From: Cylicocyclus nassatus
Lineage: Eukaryota; Nematoda; Chromadorea; Rhabditida; Strongylidae
Assembly: GCA_958299035.1 (NCBI GenBank)
Contig: CATQJL010000316.1
Coordinates: 48,419,585 to 48,483,584, forward strand
Direction of reading: 5' to 3'
DNA: 64,000 nt
Part shown: in pieces, positions 23,350 through 33,240 of the stretch
Layout: every line of letters starts with the position of its first letter
Numbering within the stretch: position 1 is the stretch's first letter
Translations under genes and position numbers: made by a program
The notes under the pieces: model-generated
The model's database searches: none
What the model was told of the DNA's origin: nothing
The model's input: only the letters and a program-made list of their open reading frames with translations

Positions 23350-24369
23350 CATAAGCGGTGAACGTTCTTTTCTGCTTACGATTCACAATCATTGGTGCCA
23401 TGCTATGCTTATAAGCATATAAGCCACCACTCAAGAAAACGCTTTAGTAAAAGTCACTACACAGTCAATATTGACATGCTCTACTGTGTGATTTTACAAA
23501 GCGCCCAATTTGAGTGCAACGCTTGAATGATCCAACAGCTTTTTTGAAACGCAGAGACAAGCGTACGATGCCAAAAGTTGGAAAATTCACATAGAATGTT
23601 GACAGCAGAAGCATCATGTAGAAAGCGTCTTAAAAACTTGTGCGACCCTTCTAACGTTTAGTCCTCTTCCGGAGGCCAGCAGGAGGACTAAGTCAGTCTG
23701 GAGCATATTTCTGTGAGTTCATGTATTTGGGCTTTTTACCACGCTATTCCTCCAATTAGGAATCTATCCTCAAACGAAAAGAAAGATTCAAATCGTTTCC
23801 TCTTCCCTATTGCCGCCAAATCGATCAAACAATCTGCTAGATAACGTGCTCCAAAGCCAGCCTAGTTTGAAAACGTTGTGCTTGTCTATTTTTTTTTAGA
23901 CGCAGTCTTACGCTAGATTCAAAAACATCAGTGAGAAGTCAATAGCTTTTCAATAATGGTCAAAGAGGACTTCGTGGAATTTTTGCGGAATGGGAAAGGA
24001 CTCTATTTGAAATACATTTAAGACGGATTTTCATATAAACCCTTAGACTCATCAAGGGGAACCCTATTGAAGTCAACCGGACCGTTTCCAGAAATAAGGC
24101 ATAAGGTTTATGCACATATTGCCGTGATCGGCTCGTGGATGGTAACTTAAACTAGATTAGGAATTATGAAAGAAACCATAGTGATTTTTTCATACCCATT
24201 CTGTCAAGAATTTCTACCGAGAGTGCGAATCAAGTGCAGATTTTGATACAAGACTTACGTGCATATGAAATTCCGGGAATATTCGAAGTGATCGAGGAGT
24301 ACAAGATTGTTCACATTCCTCAAAAATGCGGCAACACCAACGAAAGGAACAGTCTGTTTTATTAGTGAA
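23350..24369 (+). other. Spacer with a possible host exon remnant
   Basis: Mostly without features. At about 24196-24358 one plus-strand frame is open and protein-like (QVQILIQDLRAYEIPGIFEV, then EEYKIVHIPQKC), ending TAG. I do not recognise the family. It may belong with the fragments at 24600-25690. Confidence 0.25.
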
Positions 24370-24551
24370 CTAGCTGGCAGTAGCCTATGACACCCGCCGG
24401 GGCCCGAAGTGTATGTGTGCCAAGTTTGGTCCCGATCGGTTCAGAAATGGAATTTTCTATTCGGAACATACGTACACACATACAGACAGACAGACAGACA
24501 TACAGACAGACATACAGACAGACAAACAGACATTCAGCTTTATATATAAGA
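24370..24551 (-). mobile_element. Short non-autonomous Helitron, inverted, hairpin lost
   Basis: On the minus strand it starts TCTTATATATAAAGCTGAAT, carries CTGT/ATGT repeats and the CGATCGGGACCAAACTTGG motif, and ends CTAG next to T, between A and T as Helitrons insert. It is the same family as 8007-8427. Only 182 bp remain, and the GC hairpin expected before the CTAG is absent, so an internal deletion removed it or the element transposed without it. Confidence 0.7.
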
Positions 24552-24599
24552 TATAAGGAAAACAGAATTTGGTGACCACGAAACATAAACGAATGAGGT

Positions 24600-25690
24600 G
24601 GTTTGTAAGAGCATACAAGGTCAAGAAGATTTGACGATTACAAATTCACGGGTCGTGGAATATCTGAGTGATGAGCACGGCTGCGGTCATACTCCGAAAG
24701 ATGTTTTTTACACAACTATTCGAATTTCTGAAGTCCTGTGAAATGATCGCAATGCTTTGAAAAGAACAAGTCACTTGCATAAATTTTGCTTAACGTCAAA
24801 TTGCTTTACCAAGCGAGAGCGCCAAAGCAGTAATTTGAAGGTTTCCATTCCATTTCCAGTCAGCTCCCCTAATCTTGCATATGATGTAACTCCTTGTTAT
24901 GCTCGGCATGCCCTTTCTAATCGGCCTCTTGAGGAGACATGAGTGTTAGATGAATTGTTCCACTGTGGGTTGCGATAACACGTCTTATGCCCTTTCATCC
25001 TTACATGCATAATTCAATTTCTTTTCAGACATGATGCCGTGTGCCGGCTATTCTCGGATTTATAGTACTCTTTGCCAAATCGGTTTCACTTCTCGTTGAA
25101 TAAGGCACACGAAATTAACATTGTCTCGTAACAATAACGAAGTGTTTGGTGAGATAGTGCGTGTGGGTGCACTCAGATAATCTAGATCACGAATAGTATA
25201 ACGAAATTTTACTACTAGCTGCAGGGAAAAAAGAAGAAAAGTGTCAAGAGGATTGACCCGTAATCCTGTAAAATTTAAGGGCCGATGTTTGTGTTGCCTT
25301 GGTTCACCTTTCTCATCAGCATGTATGAGCGAGAAAAGCAAAGTTTCCGCTCAGCGTTCGAGTGCAGGAGTTTTGAATTTGTGGCAAGATGAGCCTGCTG
25401 CGTATAAACTTTTGTATGAGTTGGATTGGATGCAAATTCAAGCTTTGAACAACCCAGAAGAAACCAGTTGATGAACTGGTCCTGAGTGTTGACAGTATAT
25501 CGTATACGCTAATTCCACGAGTACAAGGCGTACTTTTTGCTCATTTGGATCAGCTTGAACACATCAAAGGCCGACCGAAGCCCTCTAAGGTGCTGCTCCT
25601 CACTCAAAAGAATCGTGAGGGAGTGCGATCATTTTGCGAGGCACACTTGTGCAGCCGAGCCGCTTGCTTAGTCGAAAAGTGCGTCTTGTA
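24600..25690 (+). pseudogene. Scattered host-gene-like fragments, family unknown
   Basis: Several plus-strand pieces read like conserved protein: about 24630-24740 (EYLSDEHGCGHTPKDVFYTT), 24842-24942 (VSIPFPVSSPNLAYDV), 25365-25470 (LNLWQDEPAAYKLLYELDWM) and about 25474-25690 (RVQGVLFAHLDQLEHIKGRP, then KPSKVLLLTQKN). They are in different frames with stops between and without a clear set of splice sites. This suggests a decayed multi-exon gene. I cannot name it. Confidence 0.35.
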
Positions 25691-26062
25691 CTTGTGAAAT
25701 AAAATCTATGTTTATAGAAGCCTCCTCAGCCTAGTCGTATGAAATTGTCACGAGTTGAGTAGTAATCTACTGGCATTGAAGTACAAAGACGAAGTAAAGG
25801 AAATATGGTCCCGCACTCAAGAAAGATGTGTTTTACCTTGGGGCCATAACTGACATTGTGCGAGGAAATCGCTCAAATTTTTTGAAGTCACTTACTATGA
25901 GTAGAAATTGGAACACTGGCAAACAATGCAACATTTGTACCATTTAGCTGTTTAGAATCGGTTGATTTCGGCCGCTTTAGCTTTTTTGACTTTCCTGTAG
26001 GGAGCCACATTGCATGAACTACACGTTTCCTTCGAAAGACTGAGATTTAGAGGTTTACACCT

Positions 26063-26165
26063 GGGCCGGTAGTAATCTACCCTACCTGGTGGCATCATAG
26101 ATGCCGGCAAGTTGGCACACATCGCGGAAAGATGCCAACTCCGCCGGCAGCTCCTAAACTGCCAA
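26063..26165 (+). repeat. GGGCCGGTAGTAATC repeat, copy 3
   Basis: Begins GGGCCGGTAGTAATCTACCC and continues with GCCGGCA/TGCCAACT-type GC-rich words that recur in inverted orientation at 46320-46680. The tRNA-like units that follow it may be part of the same composite element. Confidence 0.5.
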
Positions 26166-26175
26166 CAAGCAGAGC

Positions 26176-26408
26176 GCCGCAAAACATAGGAATCGCGCGC
26201 CCTCGAACTTGCATGCATTGACCTCGAACGCCGGCGCACTAACCGATAGACCACACGCACGCTGTGTGTGGTGGCGAAGCGAACGATAAAGGAATGCTTG
26301 GATTTGCCGGGCCGCCGCAAAACATCCGCACCACGCGCGTTCGAACTTGTATGCACCAACTTGGAACTCCGGCGCACTAACCGGTCGACTACACGCACAT
26401 GCTTTGCA
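26176..26408 (-). repeat. Tandem pair of tRNA-derived SINE units
   Basis: Two related units of about 93 bases (26176-26268 and 26314-26408). Read on the minus strand, each has a D-arm/A-box-like segment (GGTTAGTGCGCCGG) and, some 35 bases on, a B-box-like AGTTCGAACGC or AGTTCGAGGGC. The same order of words in both units shows tandem duplication. They do not fold as full tRNAs because the acceptor stems do not pair. This is therefore a tRNA-related SINE or tRNA pseudogene pair, and the open frames crossing it are incidental. Confidence 0.6.
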
Positions 26409-26675
26409 CATAGAAAACACCGCTGGGATATGTTTGAATTTACGAATCCTGTGCTTGAACATGATCGATGCCACTAGTGGTATACTTTGGACTTCGAAGT
26501 ATCCTGTCCAAGACGGCCTCGCTCTTTTTCTCTTGTTTTCATTGCTTGTTTCATTAGATTCTTGTATAAATTCTTCTCTTCTTCAGATTCGTCTCTTAAA
26601 AACACTATCGCAAACTGCATTAACATGGCCTCAGAGTAATAACAAGTTTATTATTCAGACATCCTTCCTATTCTT

Positions 26676-27748
26676 ATGTATGCCGCACCGAGCAAGAGGC
26701 ACCGAAACATCCGCTACGGACGACTCCATCCTCTTCGCCTCTTCACCTCGAATCAAGGGCTGATTCTGAGGAAGTTCCGGATGAGAGAAGTTCATTTGCG
26801 ACGACTGTGCGACCTGCTCAAGCCTTTAATGGCCCAGGAGAGCATCGACAATTGGAGCGTGGACGTTGAGAACAAGGTTAGTTGTTTGCGCATCGATAAG
26901 TACTGTTATTGAAGCAGCATAAAGAGATATGCAATGCATGTGCCCAGTCCGTGTTGCACTACAATCTTTCGATTGCGTTTTCCACATATTCATTCTCAGA
27001 GTCGGAAATGGCCTAGTGGGTAAGCAGTCGGCAGTTTAAGCCAGACATCGAGGGTTCGAATCCCGTTTAGGGTCATTATTTTGCGTTCACAATATAGAGA
27101 ACATGGTGCAGGGCCAAATCATAAAAGCAATGATAGGGAGGGTGCAAAGCGGTCTAGAAGAATTAGTGGTGTTGGAAAGGTAACGTTCTTAAAAATTAGC
27201 TGATCAACTGTTTGCAGGTGATCATCGCCCTACGCTACTTCGCCACGAATGCCCATCAAGCCGTCCTGGCAGACACGATTGGTGTCTGCCAAAAGACGGT
27301 GTCGAACGCCGTGGAGGATGTGGTGAAGGCACTGAATAACCCGGCAATAGTGTAGAAGTTCATTCCGTGCCATCTCAACGACGAGCGCTATTGCCGGAGG
27401 AAGGCCGATGGCTTCGCACGATTGGGAAGGCTGCCGAACATTGTGGGAGCCATCGACGGCACACTTGTACCCATCCTGAGGCCGGCCAACTCAGGGTGGG
27501 AATACTATTGCCGTAAAGGATTCTGCGCCATCAACGTCCTAGCCGTTGTCGACGCCCGCGGTAGATTCATCTACATAAACAGTAACTATCCAGGTTCTGT
27601 TCATGATGCTACCGTGTACAGATATAGCCGTCTACATGATGCATTCGCAGAAGGAGCTGTTCCGGAGGGTTATTGCCTGATCGGGGATTCAGGCTTCTCA
27701 AATAGTAATGAGATCCTCACCCCGTACAGGAACCCGAATATTCTGTAA
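26676..27748 (+). pseudogene. HARBI1-like PIF/Harbinger transposase, two exons, disrupted
   Basis: Exon 1 (26676-26876) starts at an ATG and reads 67 codons to a gttagt donor. Exon 2 (27218-27748) follows a tttgcag acceptor in the same phase. The text is typical of Harbinger-derived nucleases: the N-terminal Arg-rich segment, DTIGVCQKTVSNAVEDVV, then LPNIVGAIDGTLVPI with the first catalytic Asp, and YPGSVHDATVYRYS with the second. Two defects are visible. TAG stands in frame at 27353-27355, and the frame ends after GDSGF and LTPYRNPN, so the segment that normally carries the catalytic Glu is missing. The 341-base intron holds a tRNA-like repeat. This is a decayed transposon or domesticated-gene copy, not an active enzyme. 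I could not find its terminal repeats. Confidence 0.85.
27002..27076 (+). repeat. tRNA-like sequence (pseudo-tRNA or SINE head) in the Harbinger intron
   Basis: An A-box-like TGGCCTAGTGGGT at about 27008 and a perfect B-box GGTTCGAATCC at about 27053 are spaced as in a tRNA gene. The would-be acceptor arms (gtcggaa and ttagggt) do not pair, so this is not a working tRNA. It is best read as a tRNA pseudogene or the head of a SINE inserted in the intron. Confidence 0.55.
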
Positions 27749-28235
27749 ATGTATTGCAATAGTAATTTTACAGTTTTTCATTTTTTATGTTTTGTTACCT
27801 GTTACTAACCGGTACTAACCTCAATCTGATTGATCTCTATTTTCATTGGGTGTATTCAGACGTTGCTCATCATCAAAAGTTTTGTTATCATTGTAATTGA
27901 GTTTCTTATTGGTGCTACTAAGTAATGTATAGCTCACTAAGTACGTGTATATTTTATTTAATACAAATTAATTGTTAGTGTTTCCATTTGACTTATTTTT
28001 GTTTTCTTTTTATATTTAGCAATGATTAATGCTTTTATCTGTACCATATTGTACTCATAATGATGTAGTTATTGTTTGTTTCTGCATGTAATATAGTATT
28101 TTATTGTTTGTTTTTTCATGTGATACAGTATTTGAACTGCATGTTATCGGGAAATACAACAAAAAGAACAAAAAGGAACAGAAACAACAGCAACGCAATA
28201 ATGTGAGTTCGAATTTCATGATTACACGAGTTCGG
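27749..28235. other. AT-rich spacer, nothing recognised
   Basis: About 490 bases of very AT-rich sequence after the Harbinger frame. It contains a worn repeat of tttattgtttgtttytgcatg words at 28070-28125 and no gene signal. Confidence 0.4.
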
Positions 28236-29049
28236 ATGGAAAACCGATGGATCAAGCGGTAAGTTGTATGCTTTTGGTTACTCTGTGCTATAAACGGTTG
28301 ATTGTCTGGTGCATGCGATGATTTATTTCCAGAAAGCTGATCCCCTTCTCGAAGAGCGACGAGGTGATCTAATTTTCATAGCTGGATAAGGGCAACTTTG
28401 TGAAATAAGACAAAAAGAGCTGACTCATCCAACTTGATTATAGAGGTTCCATCTATCGTGCAGGGTTTTTTCTTATGTGACGGAGGCGGGGAGCGTTCTT
28501 GCGCTGAAACTTTTGCATTATTGAACCTTTTTTTTGCTGTAAAGACTTCCTCTTCTTCAGGGAACAGAGCTGGGACGCATTGCCTGATCTGATTTCTAAT
28601 CTGTGCAAGTATATAATGAACTACTGAAGCCAACTGATACAAAAATTGACTTGTTCCGCATCTTCTCTTTGTCGAGTGAATTCAGAATCGTTGTAAGTCT
28701 TGTCGTTGATTTCCTTACCACGTGGATTAGGCATGCCACCTAATTTGAACTGCCCTTTAAGTGCGTGAAGAGTTGCAACTTGAGTTGCAAAAGCTTGCTG
28801 AGCATGTTCCGATCCCCATCAAGGAGAGCTTGTATGAAAGCAATGCAAAGGCAAATGTGTTGCTTCAGTTAAACATCGTCCGTAGGCATAGACATGGAGG
28901 CAGAAACGCAGGTTGACTTAATGACCCGTATAGGAATATCATCATCTTAGGTTTTAGGCTTACATCTCACAAGTGAAACTCGACCGATTCGCGCTGCCAT
29001 CCGTCATGGTCTTCATTGCTCAGGCAGCTGGACGGCTTTTCCGTGCTCA
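28236..29049 (+). pseudogene. Brr2 helicase fragment, truncated upstream duplicate
   Basis: This piece is a second copy of 29574-30398, in the same orientation. It holds the exons after the [14 protein letters not shown] exon: a good donor (gcg|gtaag at 28259), the acceptor tttccag at 28332, then worn versions of the [38 protein letters not shown] and SGRL-type segments of the Brr2 Sec63 domain. It carries frameshifts absent from the downstream copy, for example the early stop in the exon at 28333. The copy stops in mid-exon at about 29049, where it joins the intron in front of the next copy, as expected for a tandem duplication with a 1.35-kb period. Confidence 0.75.
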
Positions 29050-29073
29050 TGTTGAAAAGCGTGTTTATCTCAG

Positions 29074-30540
29074 GTCCTTTTCTCTACCGCTACCCTGGCT
29101 TGGGGTGTCAACTTGCCCGCTCATACCGTCATAATCAAAAGTACTCAAATCTATAACCCAGAAAAGGGTAGATGGACTGAACTTGGTGCTCTTTGTGTCA
29201 TGCAGGTAAGGCGTCAACATCTGGAAAATAGACTCTACATATCTGTTTTGTTTATATGCTTGGTCGAGCTGGTCGTCCACAATATGAGCCGAAGGGTAAA
29301 GGAATCTTGATTACTAACCATTCCAAGCAGCAGTTGTATCTCTCACTGATGAATCAGCAGGTTTGTGCACATCACCTTTAATCAAATCCTGACCGCTCAA
29401 GATCTCTGTGCTATGTCCTCCTTTCAGCTACCCGTCGAAAGCCATATGTCTCGTCTTCCTGATATGCTTAATGCCGAAGTAGTGTTGGGTACCATCAGTA
29501 GTGTCAGCGACGCCCTGTCTTGGCTTGGTTACACATATCTCTACATCCGTATGCTAAAATCGCCAACTTTATATGGAATACCAATCGATCAAGCGTTAAC
29601 TTCTATGCTTTTGCTTACTCATGTGCTGTATATGGTTGATCGACATGCGCATGTAGTGACTTACTTCCAGAAAGCCGATCTCCGTTTGGAACAGCGATGA
29701 GCCGATCTAATTCACACAGCGTGTCTGCGGCTGGATAGGGGCAATCTTGTAAAATACGACAAAAAGAGGGGGCTCATCAAGGTTAGAATTGATTGTAGAG
29801 GTTTAGCCTTTCCGCAGGGATCGTTCTTCTCTGACGGAGCCGGGGAGCATTCTTGCGAGGAAACTTTTGCATAATTCAGCCGTCTTTTTACTGTAAAGAC
29901 TACATGTTCTGCAGGCAACAGAACTGGGACGCATTGCCTCCCATTACTATTGCACGTTCGAGTCTATGCAAGTATATAATCAACTACTGAAGCCAACTGC
30001 TACTGCTTGACTTGTTCCGCATCTTCTCTTTGTCGAGTGAATTCAGAATCGCTGTATGTGGTGCCGTTGATTTTTTTACCACATGGATTAGGCATACCAC
30101 GTAATTTGAACTGCCCTTTAGGTGCGTGAAGAGGAAAAACTTGAGTTGCAAAAGCTTGCTGAGCATGTTCCGATCCCCAACAAGGAAAGCTTGGATGAAA
30201 GCAGTGCAAAGGCAAATGTGTTGCTGTAGTTAAACATACTCCGTAGGCATAGACATGGAGGCAGAAACGCAGATTGACTTAAAGACCCGTATAGGAATAT
30301 CATCATCTTATGTTTTAGGCTTACATCTCACAAGTGAAACTCGACCGATTCGCGCTGCAATCCGACATGGTGTTCATTGCTCAGGCAGCTGGACGGCTTT
30401 TCCGTGCCCTCAACGAAATTGTTTTGTGGCGAGGATGGGCTGCTTTAGCAGTGGTACATAAGCTCATTCAGCTCTATGGTTAAAACATTACTTATTTACT
30501 CATGTTCAGAAGGTACTAAGCTTGTGGAAAATGGTTACAG
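29074..30540 (+). pseudogene. U5 snRNP 200-kDa helicase (Brr2/snrp-200) fragment, decayed
   Basis: Exons match the first helicase cassette of Brr2, the spliceosomal ATPase that unwinds U4/U6. 29074-29205 carries [20 protein letters not shown] and [12 protein letters not shown] (helicase motif V). 29256-29360 carries [16 protein letters not shown] (motif VI). 29428-29588 carries [12 protein letters not shown] and [18 protein letters not shown] (winged helix). From 29671 on come the Sec63-region pieces [45 protein letters not shown] and [14 protein letters not shown]. It is not functional: TGA stands in frame near 29698, TAG near 30229, the acceptor before motif VI reads tttat instead of an AG, and the donor after the LYG exon reads GCG|TT while the duplicate keeps GT. 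The N-terminal ATP-binding exons and the second cassette are missing from the window. Confidence 0.85.
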
Positions 30541-30983
30541 TTTTCAGTGGCATTCCAGTGGGGGGTAAGTATACATCCATAATGTTGCATTTATCTGACC
30601 AATGCCAATTTAAGATTGTGCGAAGCAATGATAAAAGGCACTATTGCTTTGAGCGGTAGTATGATTTGGGTCAGCGCTAACTTGGGGAACTCGAGCGAAT
30701 GCGAAAAATGCAAGTTGAAGCTTCAGTAAATGTCCAAGCATTCTACTTAGTCATGTGGGCGACTGTGGCATCGGCGGACTTGGTTAGTGAGTGTGTCTAC
30801 TATTTAGTAGTATTTTATATATATTATCGAGAATCGGTATTTGTGTAGGATCCACGCATCACTTAGTGTCATGATATGTAAGAGTCTGAAAGATTGCCGA
30901 CTTTCGCTTCGGCGTTTGAAAAGATTTGTGAAATTTTTTAATGATAGTTGTAGTTTCGTACAAGTATCAATTGCCTATACTTA
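30541..30983. other. Spacer after the Brr2 fragment
   Basis: About 440 bases. A short phrase near 30512-30530 (LSLWKMV) could be a worn continuation of the Brr2 exon. Nothing else is recognised. Confidence 0.3.
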
Positions 30984-31181
30984 CCCTATTTTGAGGTGTA
31001 TAAGTCGCTCCCTTTTTGCTCTAAACGCGAGCAGACCCAGACGTGCCGTCGCACATATGTCTCGAAACGGTCGCATTATCGCATAATGCTCTCACTTAAC
31101 GCTCTCCATGATGGCAGTCAATTTTTTGGCGTGTTCGCTTTTAGAGCGAAAAGGGTGTTGCTTATACACCTGAAAATAGGG
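30984..31181. repeat. MITE, CCCTATTTTCAGG family, complete copy
   Basis: 198 bp between TA (30982-30983) and TA (31182-31183). Left end CCCTATTTTGAGGTGTATAA, complement of the right end CCCTATTTTCAGGTGTATAA. The inverted pairing extends about 40 bases (ctaaacgcga against tcgcttttag). No coding capacity. Confidence 0.85.
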
Positions 31182-31557
31182 TACATGTTTACTTGGGTTT
31201 TTTGTTGACAAGACACTTGTATTCCTTCATATGCAAAGGTATCGTGGTCGTTGAGACGATGTTTTTATTGGAACGTCCTTTTACGTGATGTTTATGTCCA
31301 CTGATCGCTCACGCTACCTTTGTTAACGTTGCGGACACATAAAACCTAACCTAACTTGAAACACAAAACAAAATTCAACACAAACGAAACTAAAAATGCA
31401 ACCATTGGTATATCAGCAATTGAAGCTTTCAACTTTGAAGCACAAAAGAAGAAGTATTCACGGTTATCACTATATGTGAGGAATCATAATCTCAGTATGG
31501 TCTGTTTGATATGCCTTTTCAATTGTGCTGCCGGCTGATATCTGCGTGCACAGCCAC

Positions 31558-33240
31558 TCAGCAGCATTTGTGGTTGTCTATGTTGCGAGAACAAAAGAAC
31601 AACCATAACAATGTCTCACCTTGGTTGTTGGAACCAGACGCTGCGCTACTCTCAATGATTTTTCGGTAGGCAATATTCCTGACTTCTAATGTGTGTCTAG
31701 TGATTCGCACATGTCCTCTTGACCGCGTGCTCGAGAGCGCAAAATACATGCTTTTATGCGTGAACGAGAATGTGGCAATCATAATCCCGACTTTGCCGAA
31801 CGTTTGGGGTAAAGTTTTGTCCTTCTGCAACATACTGCAACTACGTTGCACGTTGCTCTGTCGTCGTGGAATTGACTCGTATGCTCAAAAAACTGCAGCA
31901 ACAACTTTAGTTAGGAAGCTCCTATTTACTGGTGTGGCCATATTGTAAAGCTGATCAACTCTTGCAGTTAACAGGTTTTTGCAGCGAAGCGTGATTATTG
32001 CACTAGAATGGTAGCACTTCAAGGCGGGTACGGTTACACAGGCGATCTTCTACATTAATAGGATTTATCACTAAGGCCCCACATTTTAATTTTAGCTTGT
32101 ACGAAAGCTTACCAGGAGGGGTCAGATGATGAATAAATTCTTCGTAGTCACAAGGCAAATCCAGAAGGCGTTCCATGCATTCACTCGGCTTCATTTTCAG
32201 AAACATCTCGTTTAGCTCCATAGTGTCACAATTTCGAAATGTCAATAGGCCCATATTGCTTATGAGATTAGGCGAACCAATTACTTCGGAAGTGTAGATC
32301 CATTCAAAAACTTCCTTCTCAATTTGCATACACATGTCGACAGGAATTCTTCAGCATCCCGCAACCATGTTGCATGTTCCTCCTCACCGTGGCGGAGTCA
32401 CATGTTTTCATCCAGCACGTAAATCTGCATATAACGCCAGAATTCACTTGACTTCAAAGTCAGATTGATTGTGTCCATTATTGATGGTACGTGAACAACA
32501 GGAAGGAACTGACACCAGTCTTCTCCAAAAACCATAACAACCCCACCAAAAAGAGAGTTTCTATTCACTGGTGCGGCCACATCACGTAGCAACCTCTGCA
32601 CACATTCCACGGCTAAGCGACTCTGCATGGAAATTTCATCCTAGCTTATGACGTTCACATCGCGTAGCATCTTCCCCTTGTCGGATGAATGATCTATTCC
32701 AGCCACCGAATCAGCGCGTAGCCCTTTGAGTGGTAGTGAGAAAGTAGTGTGTGCCGTACGACCATCTGCTCAAAAGGGTAGCCGCGATACCTGTAGATGC
32801 GACAGCAATCACAGATAAACCTTCTCTTCGCAATTCATCAATCAGTGTGTTAAACGTAAATGTTTTGCCGCATCCTGCTTTTCCATAGACAAAGAATAAA
32901 CATTTTCCTCCGTTTTCTCAGACTTTGCTGTGGTGACAACTTTCATTACGATCTCTCGTTGTTTTGCATTCAAAAGGTTTATTCGATTGTTATTTTCAGC
33001 AAAATCCGCAGATGTATCAATAGCATCATCATTTTCTTTCGAAACCTCCGCTGAAACATGTTCTTTGTTGGTAATCTTGTCGAAAATTCCTTGAAGGTGC
33101 TCCATCATGGACATTCCATTAGCAGTAATGATACGTTTGATGGACTTTAACGAGTTCAAATCTTCTTCATCATATGAACTAGTATGTTTATCAGCATACA
33201 TATTAGTGTTAAACTTTATGCTAAAGCTTCGAAGCTTTTG
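31558..33240 (-). pseudogene. Left-arm PIF1-type Helitron helicase, decayed
   Basis: Minus-strand pieces correspond along their length to the right-arm helicase: 32842-33201 (KRIITANGMSMM, AENNNRINLLNAKQREIVMK), 32398-32628 (SRLAVECVQRLLRDVAAPVN, GGVVMVFGEDWCQFLPVV), 32003-32335 (EEFIHHLTPPGK) and 31558-31851 (the C-terminal motif region, THKSMYFALSSTRSR). The Walker A bases survive near 32872-32895 but are out of frame with the upstream piece because of a one-base loss. TAG stops the frame just after the Walker B region near 32641. It is clearly a dead copy. Confidence 0.8.

Noticed and set aside
24460..24550. A CRISPR-like array (repeated acagacagacag units)
   Set aside because: It is the CTGT/ATGT simple repeat of the Helitron 5' region, with no repeat-spacer order, and the genome is eukaryotic.
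27002..27076. A functional tRNA gene
   Set aside because: A- and B-boxes are good, but the acceptor stem does not pair and the T-stem has a mismatch.
31342..31358. Telomere-like CCTAACCTAAC
   Set aside because: Only two and a half units at the outside edge of the inverted repeat, too short to be a telomeric tract, and nematode telomeres are usually TTAGGC.
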